64,000 nucleotides of DNA, taken from NCBI GenBank assembly GCA_023374045.1, contig CM041780.1, positions 30,188,337-30,252,336 on the forward strand. The letters run 5' to 3'. This DNA comes from Limonium bicolor (Eukaryota > Streptophyta > Magnoliopsida > Caryophyllales > Plumbaginaceae). The number at the start of each line of letters is the position of its first letter. Position 1 is the first letter of the stretch. The position numbers and the translations under genes were made by a program. The notes under the pieces were generated by a model that did not search any database, was not told where the DNA came from, and saw nothing but the letters and a program-made list of their open reading frames with translations. This document shows positions 36,872-45,393 of this stretch, one piece after another.

Positions 36872-37003
36872 CTAAAGTGGTAGTAGGTTATATCTTACTC
36901 AAGTTCTACTCTTATCTCATTCTCACTTAACTCAATCATTCACCAAACATGCATGATAATGCGGTAAGCAGGTAATTTTATTATTAAGTGGTTATAGCGG
37001 TAC
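36872..37003 (-). other. Intron 3 of element C, Gag to AlkB (132 bp)
   Basis: GT-AG boundaries on the minus strand (donor GTACCG, acceptor CTTTAG). The join CCA G|GA AGC is in phase 1 and runs without a stop into the AlkB frame. A possible branch site ATAAC lies about 19 bases before the acceptor. Sequence inference only. Confidence 0.6.
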
Positions 37004-37345
37004 CTGGCCTCGATGAGGGTTCAGGCTCATCGTCCCGGTCCACCATGTGTAGTGTGGGTCCCAACTTCTGGGTCACCTGTGGGTTCTTGTCTGCAGCTTG
37101 CTGCACCCTTCTCTGACCGTCGGATCCAGCTCCCTGATCGGTCTTACCCTTGCCCTTCATCTCGGGCCTAAAGGCTCAGCTAGCGGGGTTCCGGAAGCAC
37201 TCGTATGCCCGGTGTCCGTATACCCCACAATAGTTGCATTCCACCTTGTTCCCCTTACAATCGAGCCCGGGGTGGTCCTTGTGACACCACTGACAGATGT
37301 AGCGTCGCTGGTAGCCACCACCGGCTCCCTTATCAGTCTCAGATC
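37004..37345 (-). pseudogene. gag: Gag exon 3 of element C: two zinc knuckles
   Basis: After intron 2 the frame gives YICQWCHKDHPGLDC, a slightly short CX2CX3HX4C knuckle, then CNYCGVYGHRAYEC, a canonical CX2CX4HX4C knuckle. These bind the element's RNA during packaging. A TGA at 37176-37178 interrupts the frame just after the second knuckle. Beyond it the frame stays open through a polar tail to the donor at 37003. The exon is 342 bases and ends in phase 1. The TGA may derive from CGA by C-to-T change. Confidence 0.8.
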
Positions 37346-37426
37346 CTGATCATTCATAATATTAGTACTCATACCTCAAACAGTTACTAATTGTCTCTTA
37401 ACTCACTCAACACTAATTTGCCTTAC
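37346..37426 (-). other. Intron 2 of element C gag (81 bp)
   Basis: Donor GTAAGG and acceptor ATCAG on the minus strand, with a textbook TACTAAT branch motif about 20 bases before the acceptor. Unspliced reading meets TAG within 12 bases. Spliced reading continues in frame into the zinc knuckles (phase 1). Length and signals are normal for a short plant intron. Confidence 0.75.
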
Positions 37427-37679
37427 CCTTTGGCGCCCTAGAGCGCAGGGGCTTAGCTGCATACGCATATGTCAACTTCAGTGGCTCTTCCGGAGCCTTC
37501 TCCTTTTCCTCCTTCCCCTTTTGGTTCTGGTTTTTCTGGGCTTGAGGCTGGTACTTCTGTTTCTTGTACCCACCTTGCCCTTGGTTTTCTGTACTCTTCC
37601 CAGCATTCTTTCTCTTTGCATTGTCCTTGTCCCTCAGCTGGACGGTTATCTCAACCTTAGCAGCGGCATGATAGCACTC
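37427..37679 (-). pseudogene. gag: Gag exon 2 of element C: basic, Gln-rich linker
   Basis: A 253-base exon that begins ECYHAAAKVEITVQLRD, the end of the capsid-type domain. It runs into a Lys/Gln/Asn-rich linker and a TYAYAAKPLRSRAPKG end. It contains no stop. Capsid-to-zinc-knuckle linkers in plant gypsy Gag proteins have this composition. It is in frame with exon 1 (phase 0) and exon 3 (phase 1) only if introns 1 and 2 are removed. Confidence 0.75.
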
Positions 37680-37765
37680 CTGCTTCCCAAGGTATTAGTC
37701 ACTCTTATTTTTCATAATCTAAATCTTACTCATTAACTTACTCATATCTCAACCATTCTCATTAC
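37680..37765 (-). other. Intron 1 of element C gag (86 bp)
   Basis: Donor CAG|GTAATG and acceptor GAAGCAG on the minus strand, with branch-like GACTAAT about 20 bases before the acceptor. It sits between codons (phase 0). Unspliced reading meets TGA after seven codons. The flanking protein reads smoothly across the junction (TTLQ / ECYH). Confidence 0.75.
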
Positions 37766-38398
37766 CTGCAAGGTAGTATAACTCGTCGGCCCCATGCCGT
37801 AGCGGAGTCGATGGCTAAGCCCGCCCTAGAAGCGGCCCACCAGTATCTGGTCTGAATATCCAAGACCTGGCAGAAGACGGAGTAAGGCAGTGAACTCTGA
37901 GTAATACTCGTCCACCGTCATCTTGTCGGTCTGCTTAAGCGCATCCAACTGCAAGCGCTTCTTCGTCTGGACACAGGCGGGGTAGTACTTTGCTCGTAGC
38001 AATGCGGTGTACTGCTCCCAGCCGAACTCTGGATTGGCCACATGCTCGGCCCTCACCAGCTTCCACCAATCGCCTGCTGCCCCCTTCAGGTAGAACGCAG
38101 CTAGACGCACCTTGATCCCAACAGGGACGTCAAGGGTCTCAAAGGCGGTCTCCAGCTCGGAGATATACGCCTCAAGCTTAGCGGGATCGGTCTCCCCCTT
38201 AAAATGTGCGGGTCGAAGGTCTGCAAGGCTCTTCACCCAATTCGGTTCCCGGGGTTGTGGCGGTGGAGGTGGTGCACCCACACCAGGCTGATAGCCCATG
38301 TGCCCTAAGGCGGCAGCTACGATCTCTACGATCGTCTGCCCTTCCGGTATCTCAGTCTCGTCGCCTCGAGCACGGCCTCGGCCTCTCCTTCCTGACAT
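37766..38398 (-). pseudogene. gag: Gag exon 1 of element C (retrotransposon Gag domain)
   Basis: The ATG at 38398 was chosen over the one at 38410 because it gives the start MSGRRGRGRARG usual for this clade. 211 codons hold the retrotransposon Gag core, including FKGETDPAKLEAYI, AAFYLKGAAGDWW and a YYSEFTALLRLLPG helix region. A TAG at 37826-37828 lies 20 codons before the exon end; the frame continues as GGLSHRLRYGMG, so the TAG is a point mutation. Gag assembles the virus-like particle in the cytoplasm. The start lies 124 bases after the primer site. Confidence 0.9.
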
Positions 38399-38521
38399 AT
38401 GAACAATCACAACTCACATTAGATTCGTATCCACCACTGTTTTGGTTAACGAATTTATAACGTCCGTAGACGGTAAAGATGATCCACACTTATTAGTGGT
38501 CATCTGACTCTACTCACACTA

Positions 38522-38534
38522 CGCTCTGATACCA
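38522..38534 (-). other. Primer-binding site of element C (initiator Met tRNA)
   Basis: Minus strand TGGTATCAGAGCG, five bases inside the LTR boundary. It is complementary to the 3' end of plant initiator Met tRNA, which primes minus-strand DNA synthesis. Confidence 0.92.
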
Positions 38535-38539
38535 CTTTT

Positions 38540-41500
38540 TGTAACACCCCGTCCAAAGCCAATCGTGGTTGTCGCAAAACTTAACACTTAATCGAATTCG
38601 TCGCAGCGGAAATAACAAACACCGGGACATTGCCACAGTTTGATCGTTAGAATATACCGGCCTTATCAATTTACAACACTTATCCAAAATAAACAACCGA
38701 CCAAAACACCACCAACCAAAATACCACCAACCTATCGAGTTTAAGTATCTAAGTCATAGTCACAAACTTACATCAGTTTCAATATTAACAGACGGGAGCA
38801 CAAGCGCAACCCGTACTCAAAATAAACAACCCATCCTAAGTCTAACCGCTCCTACTCCCGTGGTGTGACTTCATGGGCCTCTTACCTGCAAGTGTAAAAA
38901 TAGCCCCCAAAGGGGGTCAGCACGAATGCTGGTACGACCCTCTCGTGGCCCTCAAGCTAACGGGGCTACGACGACTAATTGTCGATAGCATGGAAATCGA
39001 TTAGAAACACAATCATGATATGAAGTGCTATAAACAACAATCCACAGATGAACATACATAGTTCACACAATGAACGACACAAGTGTTCCCTTATCAAGCG
39101 GGTTAGTAACCACCTCCTTAGTCCTGATTTCCTTAACCTCAGTTCTCCTTAACTCACCTCAGTCTTAACCTTATCTCAATCTCAGTATACAAACCATTCC
39201 TGGAATGGAAATGGTTGTAGCTTAACTTAAACTTAGGATTTAGGTGATCCTACCGCACCATCTTAATGCCACCTACCTTGGACGGGAGTCCAGTGTAGCT
39301 GAGCCGGCAACCGACCCTAGGCAACAAGTCCGAAGACAAGTCCTTAAGCGGAGGGCGGATCTGATTCAGATACCGTTCCCCCTTTCCTTAGCATGCATGA
39401 CCGGAGTCAGTCCCGGGTTCCTCACTCAAGTTCCAGTTAGTAAAAGTCATACACGCCATGTGTTAGTAAAACCTTAACGGGTATTAACCAACAGATACCA
39501 ATACTTAACTCTTATCCTTAACTCAGTAAGTACTAAACTTAGTTAGTAACAATCTCAAGTCTCATGGGTTAGTGTAAAGAAAACACATTCACAACGAGAA
39601 TAAGTATAACCGGTTGCATGCTTTATCTTGTCTTAGTCATAGCAAATAAACAGATAGCACACAAGCCGAGGGACACCTCGTTAGCAAGCAGGTCACAAGA
39701 AAGACTGTACCGTTCACCGTCGCCTGTGGTTTGTTTAACCTTCTCCCGGGGTCCCAATTCACAAACCTAAAACTTGATTCATTTTTAGGCCATTAGTTAT
39801 TTGCACCTTACTTAATTCACTTAGTCCCTAAAGATTCCCATTCGATACCCTCTTAAGTCTTTACCACTTAACCATATAAACTTAACTTTAACTTAAGGTT
39901 TATACTTAACCTAACTTAATTCCTTAGGTTCTTAGGTTCCTAATCATTATTACCCTACCAATGGCATGCCTTATTACCAATTAACATCTTTAGAATTTAA
40001 AATTTCTTTTTTTTTTGTTTTTGGCTCGACCGATCTTACCGACCGACCTTACCCAAGGTCGGTCCATTCCAGGACATATTACCGTTTGAAAATTTCACCC
40101 CGACCGACCTTGCAAGTCCGGTCCCCAAGGTCGGTCCATTCCCGAGAGTTTTCCCCGTGGGAAATTTAAGCCCGACCGACCTTACCAAGGTCGGTCCCAA
40201 GTTCGGTCGATTCCAGAGACCAATTCCCGTACACAATTCTAGGCATGACCGACCTTGTATGTCCGGTCCCAAGGTCAGTCCATTCCAGAGACTTAATTCG
40301 TACACAAAATACAAGTCCGACCGAACTTGTAAGTCCGGTTCCCAAGTTCGGTCGATTCCAGAAACTCTTTCCGATAGTGTAAACTGAGCTCGACCGACCT
40401 TGCAGGTCCGGTCCCTAAGGTCGGTCGGCTCCGGAACATTGTTTCTAAATTCCCATTTAACTCCAAACTTCACCTCTTACATCCTAGTATGTTCTATCCT
40501 CATTTTGTCCCCTCAAATACACCTTATGCCATCCACTAAACTCATTAAGTCACTCACCAACATCCACCTTAGTCATTATGCATTTTCCTTGTAATCATGC
40601 CATCACTTGTAATGTTTGTCACTAGGTTTCTAAGTGGTGGTTCATACCTAATATAACCACTATGCCAAATGCTTCCTCACCACTATAACATCATCTCCCA
40701 AGCATCTTTCACCATCTAAAACTCCTTTATGCAACTACTTAAAGTTTCTACACAAGTTTATGCCTCCTTCTACCAACAAATTATTTCCTTCCTACTTGTT
40801 TACCAACATTTCCCTAAATCCTAAATGCTCAAGTATGCCCCAAGACATACATTTGGTTCCTAAATCCACCATGATGATGCCTAAGTCATTCTAATTCTCA
40901 AGAACACCTTAAACTCACTCTTTTTGTCAAAACAACTCCTAAAGTTTCCTAATGCTTCCTTAGTCATGAAATCTCCTTAACACATCCTAAACACTTAGGT
41001 TCTTCTCTAAATTTGCCATGGGTTCTCTAGTATATTATTACACCAAAACATTTAGTTTTTCACCATCAAATAGCTATCAACATTCAAACTCTCATTAAAC
41101 CTCCTTAACACACATCATACACCAAAACTACACTACATCACAATATAGTGCTTAAACTTAAAATGCTTGGCACTTAGGCCCTTAAATGACAATAATCTTA
41201 ACCACTGAATCTCCACATATATTTGCCTTTGACCTGCGAATACACACAACAAGGCTCCCATTGAAATAAAATGCTTCTTATAATTCATCTCAACATTGTT
41301 TAACTATCTCTTTTTCTCATTGGCTCCTTAGTCACAAGTTCTCAATATAATAGTACTCTTCCTCCTACGTTTTATATCCCTTTTTCATTGTAAATTCTAA
41401 AATAAACTTGTTACCTATCCATATCCCCTCCCTTAATGCATTAAAACACCTTAAGGCAAGTAATTTACCTTGTTCTTTCACAAGCTTCACCAACTTTCTC

Positions 41501-42766
41501 CCTTAAGTTTCTCTTTGCTCAATCTTGGTCACCCAAAAAGTTCTCCTTACCAATGTTCTAACCAATATTCAATGACTCCAATGAGTACTAAACAACACAC
41601 TATCCTTAAGGAACAAAACCTAGGTTAAAAATGTGTTTTAAGGTATTATATTGATTGTTTTACCTTGGTTTCTCAAGACAAGCTTGGATATGAATCAAGA
41701 AGGACCTCCTCTTGCCCTTGGAGAATAAGAAACAAGCTAGAACAAGGCATAATAATGAAGCCCCATGAGTATACATTTTCGGTTATGGAGAGAAAATGAT
41801 GGAAACCCAGATTTTCTTACATATTCTTTACCTTAAGAGAATGGAGAAGCTAATGGAGTCTCCAAGCTTGAGTTTCCTCCTCTAATGGTGGTTTGACTTG
41901 GCACCAAAATGGAGCTCTTGAAGTTTTGAAAAGATAGGAAGAAGGAGCTTGAGCTAACTAAGAAGAATATGTGTTTTGTTTTGGTTTTGGAGCTAAAATG
42001 AGTGAGCTATGGCCAAAGCAAGGTGGAGCTAGCATGGAGGTTGAGTTTCACTTAGAAGAAGAAGAGAGGAGCAGCACAAAACCGGTGGGAACAAGAGAGA
42101 ATGAAGAGGTGAGGAGAGAGGTAAGTAAAGGTGGGATATTTATGTTAAAAGCAAATAATAGTTTTACTTTACCTCTTATTTTCTTTTCTTATTGGCTCAT
42201 ATGGTGGATCATCACCTTAAAAACCGGCCCCCTTGGACAAATAATGTATATTGTGGTCTTTGTTGACCATTTAATTGACTAACTTTGACTAATGTCTTAA
42301 ACTAGCACTATTAGGTTACTATTCACTAAACAAGGCACATAATTGTGAAATTTTTGATTTCCCCTTGATTTAGACTTCCTAATGTGATACTAATTAGTAC
42401 ACAAGTTAATTAAAGAGTAATGATGGACATTTAGCCACTCAAAACCCATTTACAAGACAATTTTTCAAAAATGTGCTTTAAGAGTCCTTAAAGCACAATT
42501 TGTGTTTTAACTTGTTTTTGAGCTTGGTTTTCTTTGGTAATTGGCTTAAAATGACCATTAGGATATTACTATGGTCTAAGAATGATATTTGGGTGCTCAC
42601 CTAAGTCTCTCCAAGCTTAGAACACGTTTTTGCTTAAACTGCTTTTTTGGTGTTTCCTTATGTTTTCTTTGATTAACATAGTTTCTTAATGTTTCTAAGG
42701 CATTATTTAGCCTTCTTATATCTTAGTTTATCACTTAAACACCATATCTAAGTTTGGGGTATTTCA
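38540..42766 (-). mobile_element. Element C LTR, 5' LTR in sense orientation
   Basis: 4227 bases with the same termini as the other LTR, and followed by CCAAT. It has a six-unit hairpin array at 40041-40436. The array units downstream are closer to this LTR than to the left one (for example ACCGTCGCCTGTGG here and in all units, ACCGTTGCCTGTGG on the left). Confidence 0.92.
40041..40436. repeat. Hairpin array, stem GACCGACCTT (6 units), right LTR of C
   Basis: Same six units as the left LTR. The paired change in unit five (40319-40353) is kept. Unit four has one mismatch (AAGGTCAGTC). The later 515-bp deletion in the array units removes units one to three and half of unit four. Confidence 0.9.
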
Positions 42767-42771
42767 CCAAT
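42767..42771 (+). repeat. Target-site duplication CCAAT, right of element C
   Basis: Identical to 28073-28077. The same CCAAT follows the LTR end in every array unit (48983, 55182, 61380), showing that the array was built from this insertion site. Confidence 0.92.
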
Positions 42772-43303
42772 ACTCCCACATGTATTCTAGCATGTCTAAA
42801 CACCATGTTAACACTTCAAACCTTCTGAATCTTTTCACTAAACTCTCACTCAATCTTTGATTATTTACACAAATTTCCACCCTTTTTCTCCTAGAACTTG
42901 CACTAACTTTCCTAGGTTACTAATGTGCATATTTTCTCTCATTCTTTACTACCTCATTGTTTCACAACAAAAGCATTCCAAGTTTGCATCATTTTACCCA
43001 ACTATATAATTCTTCTTTCAACACAACTCTAAGGTGCTTAACCACATTGATATCTAAACAAACCGAGTTAAACCTAGGCCATTTCTACTCACAATTTCTC
43101 TTGGTTTCTACTAGAATGTCGCTACAGTTTCCCTACAATCCTAGCATGCCCAAGTGCATTATTCAGCTCACATTAGTCAGTTCAATAGCCCTATTCACTT
43201 GAGACACTAACAACACATATATTCCCGCACATTACATAAACCATTACAAGGAACTTCAAACTTAAATAGCTTGGCTCTAAGGCCCTTAAACATCAATGCA
43301 GAC
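42767..43303 (-). mobile_element. LTR G continuation (array unit 1; repeated in each unit)
   Basis: Resumes the A-type LTR after element C. The phrase GGCTCTAAGGCCCTTAAA is typical of these giant LTRs. Copies lie at 48983-49517, 55182-55715 and 61380-61916. No gene; the frame near 42957-43202 repeats in each unit and has no recognisable product. Confidence 0.6.
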
Positions 43304-44869
43304 TGTTATTTCTGAGTGGTTAAACTGGTGTAAAATTAAAAGAAAGGAAATTAAAAACTCAAATTATAAACGTCGGGCTGCAAACAATTCCCGGTCGTAG
43401 TAGTAAAACAAGTGTCGTATCCACAGGGAGATTGTTCAATTTACCCTAGTCTTGGTAGTTACTTAAAAACTGTAAAAAGGGGTTTAGCCGGAGGCAAGCT
43501 TGATTTGTTGTTAAATTAATACAGAAATAATAAAAACAGTTAAAAGGTGAATTAATTGATGTGGATGGAAAAATGTATCCTAGGATAGCGGGGGAATTTC
43601 CTAAATTACTTAAACATATTTATAACCTTGTCTCAATTATTTATTGCCTATTAGAGTTAATAATTGTCAGTTACGAACTCTTAATAAAAGCCTTAATATT
43701 TTCCTGCTCAGTCCGGAGTGTAAATACTAAGATTAATTCCTTTGTGGTACTTACACTATCTCAAAATCATATGTTGATAGTTACCAAATAAATGCAGTCG
43801 TTTGTCGCGCAAAGCATTTAGCAGATTTAGTTGAAAGGAATTAAAACAAGTTAAAATAAGAGAGACAGGTGATAAATATTAATTTACGTAATATTAGAAA
43901 TAAAACCCCCATCCTAGGATACAAAAGAAAATTACTCACGACATTAACGGAGATAAGATTACACAGATAGATTTTGACATTAATTCAGAGGAAGAACTGG
44001 TCTGTTCTCGCTCTCACTCTGCTCTTCTATTTCTTTTGTTACTGCGTGAGTACGTACGTGAGTAAATGAGGTGAAGTGGTGAAATAAATAAAAGATGGAG
44101 AATTGTGGAGTTACGGGAGGAATTTAATGGAAGAGAATGGAGTTTGGTGTTTGTGTGAATTCTTCAGCCTCTGCACGTACGTGGTGTGTGTTTTTGCAGT
44201 AATGGTGTTGGGTTTATATAGAGAATTGAGGAGGCAGATCCGTACGTATTAATCGATTGCAGTTGATTGCAGTCTGAGTGCTTCATTTATTGCAGAGGGG
44301 ACAGAGAGCTGGAGTGATTTAAGGTAGGCGGTGCGGCGGAGTAGATGGATAACAGAATCCATTTGCAGAACGACGCGAGGAAGAAGGAGACAGGCGCGTC
44401 TCAGATCTGGAATTTTTACACGCGTCCGCGTGGTGTCCTCCTCGTTGTCCGCCTGAAAATGGGGCGGTTGCATTGCGTGTGTTGTGTCTTGTCCGTCTGC
44501 GGTACCGCCTCGTTTGTAGGCGGTTGCATTGTTTCTTGCGCGCGCGAGGTCTTACTCACGTCCGCCTCCTAAACCGCCTCCTTACCATGCGGTTGCAATA
44601 TGTGTTGACCTAATTTCCTTCCAACTTTGACTGGCTCTAGTTTCTTCGTTTGGACTCCGTTTTCTGAGCCGTTTGCGTCTACGCGTTCGTCTCTTTGTCT
44701 ACTTTACCCCCGGCTTGGTTTTTCCTCATGTTTAAACCAATAAATTTGTGAGATAATCAATAAAACATAAACTGGAGGAAAAACATACGATAAGTGAGAA
44801 ATGAGCAGAAAAGTGCTGATATAATACATGAAATACACCCATAAAACATGCTCATTTAGACACTTATCA
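43304..44869 (-). mobile_element. Athila/Tat-like LTR, array copy 1
   Basis: On the minus strand it starts TGATAAGTG at 44869 and ends in ACA at 43304. Just outside its start is GGTAAGTGTGGGGGTG, the polypurine tract form of Athila/Tat elements, preceded by GCTTGAGGACAAGCAAAAG. Near its 3' end (about 43380-43430) is CCCTGTGGATACGACAC, common in such LTRs. It has a TATA box at 44213-44220 and GGCGGT/ACCGCC motifs at 44325-44600. The CAGAC at 43299-43303 would be its target duplication, but the partner is missing. Confidence 0.75.
44213..44220 (-). promoter_or_regulatory. TATA box of the Athila/Tat-like LTR (unit 1)
   Basis: Minus strand CTCTATATAAACCC, a strong plant TATA match. The start site would fall near 44185, with transcription running toward lower coordinates. 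The box is kept in all copies (50418-50425, 56616-56623, 62827-62834). Confidence 0.65.
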
Positions 44870-45393
44870 CACCCCCACACTTACCTTTTGCTTGTCCTCA
44901 AGCAAAACCATGTACCCAAACAAGTAGGGAATGCTCAATATTAACAAATACTATTATGAAGGGTGGATAAGAAGTCAAAAGTACATGATCTTAAACTTTT
45001 TAGAGGAGTGTGATCCATCACCTACTGGTGGCATAGGTGTACTCAGGGCAAAATAAAAATTAGAGTTTCGGGGTATGATCCGGAGTACTTCAATGCTTCT
45101 TGATTTAAGTGACTTTTGAGAACTTTTACCATGGCCAACTTCTCTCAAGAATGGGCATTTGAGGAGAAAACAAAAGGAAAAATAGATTTATGCATTTGTT
45201 TCACTTTTGCATAAGAGATGAGAAGATATATGTAGGCATCAAGCCTTTGTATTTAAGAACACTCAACTCTCTTGTTGGTTACCAATGATGTCTCGCAAGT
45301 CCCTTATTATCATTTTTTTATATATATTTTGACAGAGGAGCACCCCTTAGCATCCCTAAGAAAGAAGACAAAAGAACCCCTGAGTAATAAACA
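44870..45393 (-). mobile_element. Truncated internal end of the Athila/Tat-like element, unit 1
   Basis: About 525 bases next to the polypurine tract: the noncoding region before the 3' LTR. It ends abruptly at 45393 where C-LTR sequence begins. The cut point is the same in every unit (51607, 57794). The rest of this element is not in the window. Confidence 0.7.

Larger units (their letters stand above)
35975..37003 (-). other. Alternative 1029-bp intron of element C that contains AlkB
   Basis: On the minus strand the donor CCAG|GTACC at 37003 and the acceptor AATTAG|GT at 35975 would remove 1029 bases. The join is in phase 1 on both sides and fuses Gag directly to the protease frame. The same donor also serves the short intron ending at 36872. 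Without this splice, the AlkB stop at 36132-36134 would separate Gag from Pol. This is an inference from sequence; the acceptor has a poor pyrimidine tract. Confidence 0.5.
28078..42766 (-). mobile_element. Element C: Tekay/Del-type Ty3/gypsy retrotransposon carrying an AlkB frame
   Basis: A 14.7-kb complete element on the minus strand: LTRs 28078-32287 and 38540-42766, primer site 38522-38534, gag from 38398, AlkB 36871-36132, pol 35974-32598, polypurine tract at 32288-32300. The chromodomain after integrase, the iMet primer and LTRs over 4 kb point to the Tekay/Del chromovirus clade. The two LTRs differ by about two bases per hundred in stretches compared by eye, so insertion is neither brand new nor ancient. 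Five nonsense codons and two frameshifts in gag/pol make this copy defective. It sits in LTR G, and its right LTR gave rise to the tandem array that follows. Confidence 0.93.

Noticed and set aside
37826..37828. In-frame TAG in gag as a programmed readthrough site
   Set aside because: It lies inside the Gag core, not at the Gag-Pol boundary, and other TAG codons occur across pol; a point mutation is simpler.
44249..44473. Short frames on both strands around the GGCGGT-rich part of the Athila/Tat-like LTR
   Set aside because: Overlapping frames on both strands in a G+C-rich LTR segment; no domain, and frame length changes with indels between units.
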